Source: Paenibacillus kribbensis (GTDB lineage: Bacteria; Bacillota; Bacilli; Paenibacillales; Paenibacillaceae). From it: 64,000 nucleotides of DNA. Of this stretch, positions 1 through 7,312 are shown in pieces (the first letter of the stretch is position 1; every line of letters starts with the position of its first letter). The notes under the pieces were generated by a model that worked only from the letters and a program-made list of their open reading frames with translations, was not told where the DNA came from and made no database searches. The stretch is from NCBI RefSeq assembly GCF_002240415.1, contig NZ_CP020028.1:1761501-1825500 (forward strand). The letters run 5' to 3'. The translations under genes were made by a program, and so were the position numbers.

Positions 1-1
1 T

Positions 2-427
2 GTCGGTGACGAGATTAAAATGCTGCTTGCCAATGAGGAAGCTGCTGCGGGGGTTGTATGGTCCGGTGATGCGTCGGAAATCATGGATCAGAACGACAAG
101 CTGGATTACATCGTGCCGGATGAAGGCTCCAACCTGTGGTTTGACAACATGGTTATTCCCAAAACAGCTACCCATGTGGATGCGGCCCATAAATTCATCA
201 ATTTTATGATGCAGCCCGATGTAGCCGCTCAAAATGCCGAGTTTGTAGGCTACTCTACTCCTAACAAAGACGGTAAAAAGCTGCTGCCTGCAGATATTTC
301 TGGCGATGAGCGCTTCTACCCACCGTCCGAAATTACCGACAAGCTGGAGGTATACGACAATCTCGGCAAGCGGATGCTGGCTCATTATAATGAATTGTTT
401 TTGCAATTCAAAATGCATTTAAAATAG
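2..427 (+). CDS. potD: Spermidine/putrescine ABC transporter substrate-binding protein, C-terminal part
   Basis: Only the last 141 residues are present; the start lies outside the window. The reading frame is open from base 2 to a TAG at 425-427. The sequence has the closing part of a PotD/PotF-type periplasmic-binding fold: a stretch reading GVVWSGDASEIM, then YIVPDEGSNLWFDNMVIPK and a helix mentioning HKFINFMMQPDVAAQNAEF, all typical of polyamine-binding proteins. In the family the protein captures polyamines outside the membrane and hands them to PotBC with ATPase PotA; these partners would be upstream, outside the window. No downstream gene belongs to this operon. Identification of the family is firm; the exact ligand is inferred. 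Confidence 0.87.
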   Translation, partial: VGDEIKMLLANEEAAAGVVWSGDASEIMDQNDKLDYIVPDEGSNLWFDNMVIPKTATHVDAAHKFINFMMQPDVAAQNAEFVGYSTPNKDGKKLLPADISGDERFYPPSEITDKLEVYDNLGKRMLAHYNELFLQFKMHLK

Positions 428-459
428 GCGGTGGAGGTGCGGCGCGGATTCAGGTTTTG

Positions 460-695
460 AGCTTTGAAGGCCGCTGCGGTGGCGGATGGTGCTTACCATC
501 GCTGTTAAATTCCGATTTTTTATGATTGGATATACAAAGGATATTCATTTCATTCACACATTTGTGTTGAACCGAATCAAATATCCGGTCGCAGGTACGC
601 TGTACCTGCTCAAAGGTTAAAATCGGAATTTAAAGGCGACCGCTTACGCTTGTCCAGCACTATTCCGCCCCCTCCGCTGCGCTGTGCTTAAAGCT
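460..695. repeat. Palindromic repeat element, copy A (MITE-like)
   Basis: About 235 bp forming a long imperfect palindrome. The outer arms begin AGCTTT (460-465) and AAAGCT (690-695); inside is a perfect 15-bp inverted repeat TTAAATTCCGATTTT at 505-519 against 619-633. One arm holds AAGCG..AGCG.TCGCCT and the other ATCGCTGTT, both shared with copy B at 2781-2981. It encodes nothing visible. A non-autonomous mobile element or a transcribed hairpin repeat is inferred. Confidence 0.6.
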
Positions 696-698
696 ACG

Positions 699-772
699 CA
701 CCCATGAATCCCACACCGACGGTGAGGGAGTAGTGGAAGAGCGAACAGGCCGTTGGATCACCTGTATGGGTG
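699..772. other. Unassigned structured segment
   Basis: A CACCCAT (699-705) pairs with ATGGGTG (766-772), enclosing a GC-rich stretch with ACCGACGGT and GAGGGAGTAG. It resembles the closing stem of a structured leader RNA, but I cannot assign it to a known riboswitch. It stops just before the IS-like end at 776. Confidence 0.25.
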
Positions 773-775
773 GTT

Positions 776-850
776 TGCTATTATCCCTTTTGAGTAGACA
801 GTTTGGAATAAGCCCCCTAACTATCTATATTCAAAAGGGATTTTTTTACG
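776..850 (+). mobile_element. IS3-family-type left end (remnant)
   Basis: The sequence TATCCC..TTTTGAGTAGACAG at 782-801 resembles the terminal repeat of the IS3/IS150-type remnant at 34746, and, like it, is followed by a hairpin (TCCCTTTTGA paired with TCAAAAGGGA at 831-840, then seven T) of the kind that shields a transposase from outside transcription. No transposase reading frame follows; instead the toxin module begins at 973. The matching right end is at 2595-2682. Confidence 0.5.
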
Positions 851-972
851 TCCTTTATCAAGTTAAAAATATGTTTACTATTTAATATCTTTCTTATATA
901 TTAATATTTGGAAATTGGTTTCATAAATTTTTCCTATAGAACTAGATTAAATTAACAGAGGAGATTACTTCA

Positions 973-1437
973 ATGAGCATTTCATTAAGAATCGAACGCA
1001 AATCCGGTGGTGAGCCAATCGAGTTTGTAAATGGTGAAATCACTGGTTTTACATATATGAACAATAGTGCCAAAAACCTTTCAGCTAAGTCTTCAGTTTT
1101 GGCACATTCACTACATATTCGAAGCAAAATTCCGCTCCATTCGCTTCCTTCGGTTATAGACAATGCGGATAATACCAACATGCTGTATACATGGGCAAAC
1201 ACAGAATATAAACCTGATAGTGAGGATTACTATCGAAAATGTAACATCCAAATCGTGAGAAATGAAAATACGATCCGAGAAATTACGTTTACACACGCTT
1301 ATGTAGAAAAGTATCAGGAACAAATGGATACCAGCAAAGAGATACTTGAGTTTGAACTTGTTTTAAAACAAAAAGAAGATCAATTGGGAAAAATTCAATA
1401 CAGCCCTCAGTTAGAACCTAAGGAAACAAGAGAATAG
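973..1437 (+). CDS. Hcp-like / tail-tube-fold protein (N-terminal part of a putative polymorphic toxin)
   Basis: A 154-residue protein with GAGGAG at 958-963 in front of ATG 973. It has the pattern of small beta-barrel Hcp/tail-tube-like proteins, which in Paenibacillus are often labelled membrane-associated protease: an early GEITGFTYMNN, a central NMLYTWAN and a late segment of alternating strands (IQIVRN..IREITFTHAYVEKYQEQMD, FELVLKQKED). It ends at TAG 1435-1437, and the same frame stays open downstream with coding-like sequence (DLSDISQEVLQG) into the 1462-2115 frame. It may therefore be the front half of one longer toxin protein interrupted by an amber codon. Base composition is AT-rich compared with potD and patA, which suggests transfer. 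Family assignment by resemblance only. Confidence 0.55.
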   Translation: MSISLRIERKSGGEPIEFVNGEITGFTYMNNSAKNLSAKSSVLAHSLHIRSKIPLHSLPSVIDNADNTNMLYTWANTEYKPDSEDYYRKCNIQIVRNENTIREITFTHAYVEKYQEQMDTSKEILEFELVLKQKEDQLGKIQYSPQLEPKETRE

Positions 1438-1461
1438 GATCTGTCTGATATCTCGCAGGAA

Positions 1462-2115
1462 GTGCTGCAAGGCGCATATAGTAAGAATATGTTAGTGTAT
1501 GCTGGAAATAATACTTTTCCGTTTGAAAATCCTCTGGTAGAACTAGAAAAGGCTTGGGTGCGAGGTGTAGAACAGGTAAAAGATTCGACAGACACTGTAA
1601 TACATTATCCTGATCGTAAAGCATTTACATCCGTAGCTGTTCCTATAGCTCGAAAGAAGTACGGAGACATCACAGCCAATTTACTTCAACATTCACTTGA
1701 TTACAAACCAGGAAATTTATACTTTAATGAGTGGTCATATGAGGCGCAGCAAATTAAAAAATCTAAAGAGCACATCGCAATAGTTAATGACGAAGTCAAA
1801 AAAGCTAACGCTAATAAAGTTAAAAGTTTTTCATATAATGGATCTAAGGGATTAGAAAGTGATAAAGATTTATATAATGCTTTTCACAACATGTATTATG
1901 AAATAAATGGAAATTACTTTGGCGGGCAATGGAAAATTACTACAACGTATTCTGATGTCTATAATTTTGAGTATAATTTTAAACAAATGTTTACTGGGAA
2001 CAACAAACTTGGTTGGGCTGCAGCCAATCTAACAAATTTAATGGAATCATGGGGAACACTCAATGAGTACACATCTTATGTTACAGTAACTGATGCAAGA
2101 AAAGCTTGGAAGTGA
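1462..2115 (+). CDS. Putative C-terminal toxin region, in frame with the preceding gene
   Basis: 217 residues from a GTG at 1462, but the frame is open right back to the amber codon at 1435 and lacks a convincing ribosome-binding site of its own (only AGGAA directly against the GTG). This suggests it is the continuation of the 973-1437 protein rather than a separate gene. The junction DLSDISQEVLQGAYS resembles the linker before pre-toxin regions of Paenibacillus polymorphic toxins. The rest (residues 30-217) has no domain I recognise; it is rich in N, Y and K with a central KANANKVKSFSYNGSKG and an aromatic C-terminal half. A small membrane-anchored protein overlaps its end, as immunity genes do. 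Toxin function is inferred from this order; it could equally be an inactivated remnant. Confidence 0.5.
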   Translation: MLQGAYSKNMLVYAGNNTFPFENPLVELEKAWVRGVEQVKDSTDTVIHYPDRKAFTSVAVPIARKKYGDITANLLQHSLDYKPGNLYFNEWSYEAQQIKKSKEHIAIVNDEVKKANANKVKSFSYNGSKGLESDKDLYNAFHNMYYEINGNYFGGQWKITTTYSDVYNFEYNFKQMFTGNNKLGWAAANLTNLMESWGTLNEYTSYVTVTDARKAWK

Positions 2116-2129
2116 GGTGTGAATTGCAG

Positions 2130-2513
2130 ATGAAGCGTAGATACATCTTTATCTTGATTGCTATACTAGTTACAACTACTACTCTAATTTTCCTGGTGAA
2201 TTCCGGGGATCATACGAAGTATAAATACCCATCAGGCAAAGATACCGTAGAATATTTTGGTGACGGGACTTTTCAAATTTTTAGAGGGGGGCCGCACGAC
2301 CCTTTAATACTTTATAATCATCTTGCTGATCCACTGGAAAATACTGTTGATAATATTGTGTCATATAAGATAAAAAACAATATCGTATATGTGGTTGGTG
2401 AAAATAGCTTCATTAAATTGGATTCAAGTACCAACACATACGAGCAAAAGAAACGGATTTCCGACTTTACTTCCAAAGATAGAGATATATTCAATAAATT
2501 AATGGAAAAATAG
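2130..2513 (+). CDS. Small membrane-anchored protein, candidate immunity protein
   Basis: 127 residues beginning at ATG 2130, chosen because GAGGTG at 2113-2118 lies about 10 bases upstream; a longer version from 2106 would overlap the toxin frame. Residues 3-22 form one hydrophobic segment (RRYIFILIAILVTTTTLIFL), followed by a soluble extracytoplasmic domain of about 100 residues with many beta-type patterns (DTVEYFGDGTFQIF, NNIVYVVGENSFIKL). I recognise no family. Position immediately after a toxin-like frame, small size and single membrane anchor fit an immunity protein, but this is context only. AT-rich like the two preceding frames. Confidence 0.5.
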   Translation: MKRRYIFILIAILVTTTTLIFLVNSGDHTKYKYPSGKDTVEYFGDGTFQIFRGGPHDPLILYNHLADPLENTVDNIVSYKIKNNIVYVVGENSFIKLDSSTNTYEQKKRISDFTSKDRDIFNKLMEK

Positions 2514-2594
2514 AGGAATATCATAAGCAATGTGGTTGCCAGGGAGCGGTACTGGGAACACTAAAACTAACTGGAACGTATCCAGCTTGGTTTA

Positions 2595-2682
2595 AACAAC
2601 AAAAGCTCGGTTGAATACCGGACTCAAACTGCTTAGTTTAAGGACATTTTCTTTACTGTCAACTTGACAGGGGATAAGTTCA
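2595..2682 (+). mobile_element. IS3-family right end with transposase C-terminal scrap
   Basis: The frame at 2595-2636 reads NNKSSVEYRTQTA then stop, the usual last residues of an IS3/IS150 OrfB transposase (compare SPMEYRTKTV in the remnant at 34746-35066). It is followed 20 bases later by CTGTCAACTTGACAGGGG at 2656-2673, whose complement resembles the left end at 776. The rest of the transposase is missing. Confidence 0.6.
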
Positions 2683-2706
2683 AATTCAAGGGCTGTCTTT
2701 ATATTT

Positions 2707-2739
2707 ACTCACCGCGCAAAGCGGTGAGTATTGTTTTTT
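2707..2739 (+). terminator. Intrinsic terminator after toxin/immunity module
   Basis: Perfect 9-bp stem ACTCACCGC / GCGGTGAGT with loop GCAAA, followed by ATTG and six T. It lies just beyond the IS right end. Confidence 0.8.
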
Positions 2740-2780
2740 AACCCTGCTATTCTACACACACGTTAGAGACTTGTGGGACT

Positions 2781-2981
2781 TTAAGGCGGGTAGTAGCAAG
2801 CGGGCCATTTGAATCTGGAGAAGCGATAGCGTTCGCCTAAAAGCTTTCCATAGGAAAGCTCGCTTCGAAAGCATATGCTTAGTGGGATTCTTACCTATAA
2901 ATGTTTTATACAATCCAAGAATCCCACTGCAACAGCGATCGGAAGATCAAATGGACCGCGTAGCGCCTCCTCCCACCTTAA
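2781..2981. repeat. Palindromic repeat element, copy B (MITE-like)
   Basis: About 200 bp. Outer arms TTAAGGCGGG (2781-2790) and CCCACCTTAA (2972-2981) pair with one mismatch; the inner arms GTGGGATTCTT (2882-2892) and AAGAATCCCAC (2918-2928) are a perfect inverted repeat. One arm has AAGCGATAGCGTTCGCCT, the other ATCGCTGTT when read outward, matching copy A. The last bases supply the TAA stop codon of patA on the other strand, so the element abuts or was inserted at the gene end. Confidence 0.6.
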
Positions 2982-4141
2982 TTCCTCACAATTCCTCTAA
3001 CAAACCTTTCTATTTTATCCAGCCCTTGCTCAAGCACCTCTGGTCCGTAAGCGTAGGACAAGCGAATGTATCCTTCGCCATAGGAAGAAAAGGCATCTCC
3101 CGGCACAACTGCTACTCCATGCTCTTCCAGCAGTTTCAAGGTGAAGTCCATCGAGCTTAATCCAAAATGGGCGATGGAAGGAAATAGATAAAAGGCTCCC
3201 TCGGGTTTCTCAAGCGGAATCCCCATGCTTGTCAGCCTGCCATGCACATAATCACGACGCTTACGGTACTCCTCGCGCATCGGAAGTGCATCGTCCACAC
3301 CGGCGGTCAGAGCTTCCAGCGCAGCATATTGGCTGATCGAGCTGGCACAGGTCACGTTATACTGATGAACCTTAACCATGTGCTGTGAAATTTCAGCGGG
3401 TGAAAGCGTAAAACCAATGCGCCAGCCCGTCATGGAATGTGACTTGGACAGTCCGTTGATGACAATGGTACGTTCCCGCATACCTGGAAGTGCTGCAATG
3501 GACACGTGGGGAGCATCGTAAATCAGTTCGCTGTATATTTCATCCGAAATGACAAACAGCTCGCGTTCCTTCAGCAAATCGGCGACCGCTTCCAATTCCT
3601 CACGGCTCATCACTCGCCCGGTCGGATTCGAAGGATAGCCGAGGATGACTGCTTTCGTCCGCTCGGTCAGGTAAGGCTCCAGCACCTCAGCAGTGAGCTT
3701 GAAGCCGCTGCTGCGAGTATCGGCAAACACGGGAATGCCGCCTGACAAGCGGATCAATGGCTCGTAACCCGGGTAGATTGGCACAGGCAGAATGACTTCA
3801 TCGCCGGGTGACAAAATGGTGCGCAGGGTAATATCCAGTGCTTCACTGGCCCCGTTCGTTACGATAACCTCATCCTGTCCACGGTAATTCAGCCCGTATT
3901 TATGGGCTACAAATGCCGCTGCGGCTTCCCGTAACTCGGGTAGTCCGGGATTAGGCGTATATGAGGTGCGTCCTTCGTTAATCGCCCGATGGGCGGCCTC
4001 CATAATATGCGCAGGGGTAGGGAAATCCGGCTGTCCAATCGTAAGGGACAGGGTTCCGGGCAATGCGGCAACCTTATTGGCAATTTTGCGGATGCCGCTG
4101 ATTTGAATGTTTTGAACCTGATTGTTAAGCAAATGCTCCAT
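2978..4141 (-). CDS. patA: Aminotransferase A (class I/II, PLP-dependent)
   Basis: 387 residues, the normal length for the family, very close to Bacillus subtilis PatA from MEHLLN at the start to the C-terminal SYGEGYIRLSYA. The fold-type I hallmarks are visible: NPTG at 172-175, SDEIY at 199-203 with the aspartate that contacts the pyridine nitrogen, and the Schiff-base lysine K233 in INGLSKSHSMTGWRIG. PatA-type enzymes transfer amino groups to 2-oxo acids in amino-acid (lysine/diaminopimelate-related) metabolism in the cytosol; the exact substrate is not settled by sequence. It stands alone, reading toward the palindromic element at 2781-2981. Start ATG has AAGGTGG just upstream on its strand. 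Confidence 0.9.
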   Translation of the reverse strand: MEHLLNNQVQNIQISGIRKIANKVAALPGTLSLTIGQPDFPTPAHIMEAAHRAINEGRTSYTPNPGLPELREAAAAFVAHKYGLNYRGQDEVIVTNGASEALDITLRTILSPGDEVILPVPIYPGYEPLIRLSGGIPVFADTRSSGFKLTAEVLEPYLTERTKAVILGYPSNPTGRVMSREELEAVADLLKERELFVISDEIYSELIYDAPHVSIAALPGMRERTIVINGLSKSHSMTGWRIGFTLSPAEISQHMVKVHQYNVTCASSISQYAALEALTAGVDDALPMREEYRKRRDYVHGRLTSMGIPLEKPEGAFYLFPSIAHFGLSSMDFTLKLLEEHGVAVVPGDAFSSYGEGYIRLSYAYGPEVLEQGLDKIERFVRGIVRN

Positions 4142-4456
4142 AGCGTATGTGCCACCTTTTTCTGTATTAGAACAAGTTTACAATAATATGATCTGATTAT
4201 GCTACGGCAAGAAGAATTCATTTTTGCTTTTTACTTGAGGGTTTGCTGGAAAAGGAAGCGCAGCGATTACCCACGACTGCCAGGATCAGTCTATATGTAG
4301 CGAGGCGGCTGAATTATCTCGGACCCTGGAAAGTTGGATTGGCAGCAATAGATAATACGAATGTCAGATTATTTGACTTTATACGATAGTTAAGTTATCT
4401 TTTTTGAGAAGCAGTGTGAAAAACAGAATTTAAAACGTATGAAGAGGTGAAATGCC
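4142..4456. other. Intergenic stretch
   Basis: 315 bases between divergent patA and the VOC gene. It should hold both promoters, but I see no clear -35/-10 pair, no strong hairpin and no convincing reading frame. Confidence 0.4.
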
Positions 4457-4858
4457 GTGGGAGTAACAGCCAAACAAATTTTTGTGAATTTACCGGTTAA
4501 AAATCTGCAGCACTCCATTGACTTTTTCAATGCAATTGGATTTGAATTTAATGCTCAATTCACCGATGAACATGCAACCTGTATGGTGGTTAGTGAGCAT
4601 ATTTTTGTTATGCTGCTGGTTGAAGAGCGCTTTAAAGCTTTTACGACAAAAGAAATCTCAGATGCAACCAATAGCACGGAAGCGATTATCGCTTTATCGG
4701 TAGAGAGCAGAGCAAAGGTGGACGAGATCGTCCACAAGGCTTTGGAAGCGGGGGGCAAGCCTTCGAACGAACCTCAGGATCATGGTTTTATGTACGGATG
4801 GAGCTTTCAGGACTTAGATGGTCATCTGTGGGAATTCTTTTATATGGCAGATCAGTAG
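4457..4858 (+). CDS. VOC (glyoxalase/bleomycin-resistance) family protein
   Basis: 133 residues from GTG 4457, chosen because GAAGAGGTGA at 4441-4450 is a good ribosome-binding site 6 bases away. It has one full vicinal-oxygen-chelate fold: the opening QIFVNLPVKNLQHSIDFFNAIGF, the middle AIIALSVESRAKVDEIVHKALEAGG, and the closing GWSFQDLDGHLWEFFYM with the usual metal-site glutamate near the C-terminus. VOC proteins cover lyases, isomerases and drug-binding proteins; nothing here fixes the substrate. Single gene, followed by a weak hairpin and the GNAT gene. Confidence 0.85.
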   Translation: MGVTAKQIFVNLPVKNLQHSIDFFNAIGFEFNAQFTDEHATCMVVSEHIFVMLLVEERFKAFTTKEISDATNSTEAIIALSVESRAKVDEIVHKALEAGGKPSNEPQDHGFMYGWSFQDLDGHLWEFFYMADQ

Positions 4859-4909
4859 CAGAAATAATGGCGGAAGTAATAATGATGTAACAGAAATACC
4901 ATGGAAAGT

Positions 4910-4945
4910 AAGCTATCGTAAAAGGATAGTTTGCTTTCTTTATTA
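4910..4945 (+). terminator. Weak terminator-like hairpin
   Basis: AAGCTATC (4910-4917) pairs with GATAGTTT (4925-4932) around a 7-base loop and is followed by a T-rich run. It would separate the VOC gene from the acetyltransferase gene. Confidence 0.4.
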
Positions 4946-4976
4946 TATGTTATCAACGCCATTGGGAGGAATCATA

Positions 4977-5507
4977 GTGTCTGACAAAATAATAGTCTAT
5001 CCTATCCAAGCTCTGAATGAAGAAGTGGTAGACACATTGATTCGACTTTTAATCGACGTGGTAGCAGACGGTGCTTCTATAGGCTTTTTGCCACCACTGA
5101 CCTATCTGGAAGCAGCTGCTTACTGGAATCGTGTGCTTGAAGATGGTGTGGTGTTGTGGATTGCCGAGAAGGACGGAGTGCCTGTGGGCACGGTTCAGCT
5201 TCATTTGGCTCAAAAAGCCAACGCTACACATCGTGCGGAAATTGCAAAGCTCATGGTGCATCCGTCGGGGCGCAGGCTTGGGATTGCACGACAGTTAATG
5301 AAAGCGGCAGAAGAAGAAGCACTTCGTCAGGATAGAACGTTACTGGTGCTGGATACGCGGGTGGGTGATCCTTCCAATAGACTATATGAGTCTATCGGTT
5401 TTATAGAAGCGGGTGTGATTCCGGGTTATGCCAGGTCGGCTGATGGTCAGTTGCATGCCACGCGGTATTATTATAAGCTCTTGAATCCCCATGCCGATCA
5501 TTGCTGA
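4977..5507 (+). CDS. GNAT family N-acetyltransferase
   Basis: 176 residues. GTG 4977 is preferred because GGGAGGA at 4964-4970 lies about 6 bases upstream; upstream in-frame sequence overlaps the previous gene. The GNAT core is complete: VLWIAEKDGVPVGTVQLHL (strands beta2-4), AEIAKLMVHPSGRRLGIARQLMKAAEEEA with the acetyl-CoA pyrophosphate loop (RRLGIA, a variant of Q/RxxGxG/A), and the C-terminal LVLDTRVGDPSNRLYESIGFIEAGVIPGYA. The final YESIGF is usual for small-molecule acetyltransferases. The acceptor is unknown. Confidence 0.88.
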   Translation: MSDKIIVYPIQALNEEVVDTLIRLLIDVVADGASIGFLPPLTYLEAAAYWNRVLEDGVVLWIAEKDGVPVGTVQLHLAQKANATHRAEIAKLMVHPSGRRLGIARQLMKAAEEEALRQDRTLLVLDTRVGDPSNRLYESIGFIEAGVIPGYARSADGQLHATRYYYKLLNPHADHC

Positions 5508-5613
5508 GCATTTGTCGAATAATTAGAGTCTATACAGGCAATCATAACTTGTCATAAGATAGTGTAACCTTTTTCCGCGTTAATTTGACTGGAAAAGCAC
5601 GGGAATGGGAACG

Positions 5614-5619
5614 TATAAT
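5614..5619 (+). promoter_or_regulatory. Candidate -10 element for aspA
   Basis: A perfect TATAAT at 5614-5619, about 90 bases before the chosen aspA start; no good -35 at the usual distance. Its position argues against a start codon at 5605 for aspA. Confidence 0.35.
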
Positions 5620-5709
5620 GAAGGAGGGACCGTCCCAAGGTCTCTGTATGGTCAATTCGGCTGGTCTGGATTGAAGATCGTAGCACACACAGCGGAGGAA
5701 TCGAAGAAT

Positions 5710-7119
5710 ATGAGGCTGGAGCATGATTTTTTAGGTAACAAGGAAGTGCCGTCAGACGCCTATTATGGTGTACAAACCCTGAGGGCAAAAGAAAATTTTC
5801 CAATTACAGGCCAACGGTTGCACCCTGAACTGATTAAGGCCATGGCGATCGTCAAAAAGGGAGCAGCGACGGTAAATATGGAATTGACCCGCTTGCATCG
5901 TCCCAAAGCAGAGGCCATCATTCAGGCAGCTGACGAGATCATTCAAGGGCAGTTGCATGACCATTTCATCGTCGATCCGATTCAGGGCGGCGCAGGCACG
6001 TCTATTAATATGAACACAAATGAAGTGATTGCAAACCGGGCGCTGGAGCTGATGGGTAAGCAGCGTGGAGATTATCAGGAGATCAGCCCCAATAACCATG
6101 TCAATATGGCGCAATCGACCAACGACGCTTTTCCTACAGCAGTCCATCTGGCTGTATTAAGTATGATTGACCAGTTGCTGGTCACCATGAGTGAGCTTCA
6201 AGAAGCGTTTTCCCGTAAGGCGAAAGAGTTTGATAGTGTGATTAAAATGGGTCGGACCCACTTGCAGGATGCAGTGCCGATTCGACTGGGACAGGAGTTT
6301 CAGGCTTATGCGCGTGTGCTGGGCCGTGATATCGGTCGCGTCCGTGCGACCAAGCAGCATCTGCTGACGATTAATATGGGAGCGACTGCGGTTGGTACTG
6401 GTTTGAACGCAGACCGTCGTTATATTCAGCGTGTCGCTGAGGTGTTGGCAGAGGTCAGCGGCTTCCCGCTGGAAGCTGATGAGAATCTCGTGGATGCTAC
6501 ACAAAATACGGATGCCTACACCGAAGTATCTGCTGCGTTGAAAATTTGTATGATGAACATGTCAAAGGTGGCAAATGACATCCGTCTGATGGCCTCCGGG
6601 CCGCGTGCTGGTCTCGGAGAGCTGAGCTTGCCTGCTCGTCAGCCGGGGTCATCCATTATGCCGGGCAAGGTCAACCCGGTGATGTGTGAGGTCATTAACC
6701 AAATTGCTTTTCAGGTTATTGGAAATGACCATACGATCTGTCTGGCTTCTGAGGCAGGGCAGCTGGAGCTGAATGTAATGGAGCCTGTGCTTGTCTACAA
6801 CCTGCTGCAATCACTGGAAATTATGAAGCAGGGCTTCAACGTCTTCCGCATCCATTGTGTGGACGGAATTGAAGCCAATGTAGAGCGGTGTCGTGAATAT
6901 GTGGAGAACAGTGTAGGCATTATTACAGCACTTAATCCTCATCTCGGATATGAGGTTGTATCCCGCATTGCACGCGAGGCCATCACGACAGGAAAATCGG
7001 TGCGTGAACTGAGTCTGCTGTATAATGTCCTGACCGAGGAAGAACTGGACATTATTTTGGACCCGTATCAAATGACCCAGCCTGGCATCGCTGGAGAATC
7101 TTTGCTGAATCGTGAATAA
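5710..7119 (+). CDS. aspA: Aspartate ammonia-lyase
   Basis: 469 residues from ATG 5710; GGAGGA at 5694-5699 fits and this start gives the family length, whereas earlier in-frame starts would add 35 unrelated residues. The enzyme removes ammonia from L-aspartate to give fumarate in the cytosol. The aspartase/fumarase signature GSSIMPGKVNP is at residues 313-323, with the conserved TNDAFPTA and GRTHLQDA segments before it. The C-terminal NPHLGYEVVSRIAREA and LTEEELDIILDPYQMTQPGIAG match Bacillus aspartase rather than fumarase C, which is the main alternative. It is a single gene with a terminator directly after it. Confidence 0.92.
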   Translation: MRLEHDFLGNKEVPSDAYYGVQTLRAKENFPITGQRLHPELIKAMAIVKKGAATVNMELTRLHRPKAEAIIQAADEIIQGQLHDHFIVDPIQGGAGTSINMNTNEVIANRALELMGKQRGDYQEISPNNHVNMAQSTNDAFPTAVHLAVLSMIDQLLVTMSELQEAFSRKAKEFDSVIKMGRTHLQDAVPIRLGQEFQAYARVLGRDIGRVRATKQHLLTINMGATAVGTGLNADRRYIQRVAEVLAEVSGFPLEADENLVDATQNTDAYTEVSAALKICMMNMSKVANDIRLMASGPRAGLGELSLPARQPGSSIMPGKVNPVMCEVINQIAFQVIGNDHTICLASEAGQLELNVMEPVLVYNLLQSLEIMKQGFNVFRIHCVDGIEANVERCREYVENSVGIITALNPHLGYEVVSRIAREAITTGKSVRELSLLYNVLTEEELDIILDPYQMTQPGIAGESLLNRE

Positions 7120-7167
7120 TTCTGCTTTGAGCATAGAATTTAAAGAGCTTTGAGGCAAGACGAAGAT

Positions 7168-7194
7168 AGCCCCGTCGAATTTGGCGGGGCTTTT
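7168..7194 (+). terminator. Terminator of aspA
   Basis: Stem AGCCCCG.C / G.CGGGGCT around GAATTT, followed by TTTTAT. Confidence 0.8.
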
Positions 7195-7312
7195 ATCATG
7201 TTAATATGTGATTGTAACATGGGAGATGTAATACGTGAGTCAGGTGTAACTTAGGGATTTAACTGTTAGGGGTTATGCGGCTGCACCTTTATTGTAGAAA
7301 AGGGGAAGAGGA

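Noticed and set aside
4237..4400. Coding-like stretch upstream of the VOC gene
   Set aside because: Translations contain stops and no recognisable motif.
5605..5709. Longer N-terminus for aspA
   Set aside because: TATAAT at 5614 and a good ribosome-binding site before ATG 5710 favour the shorter start.
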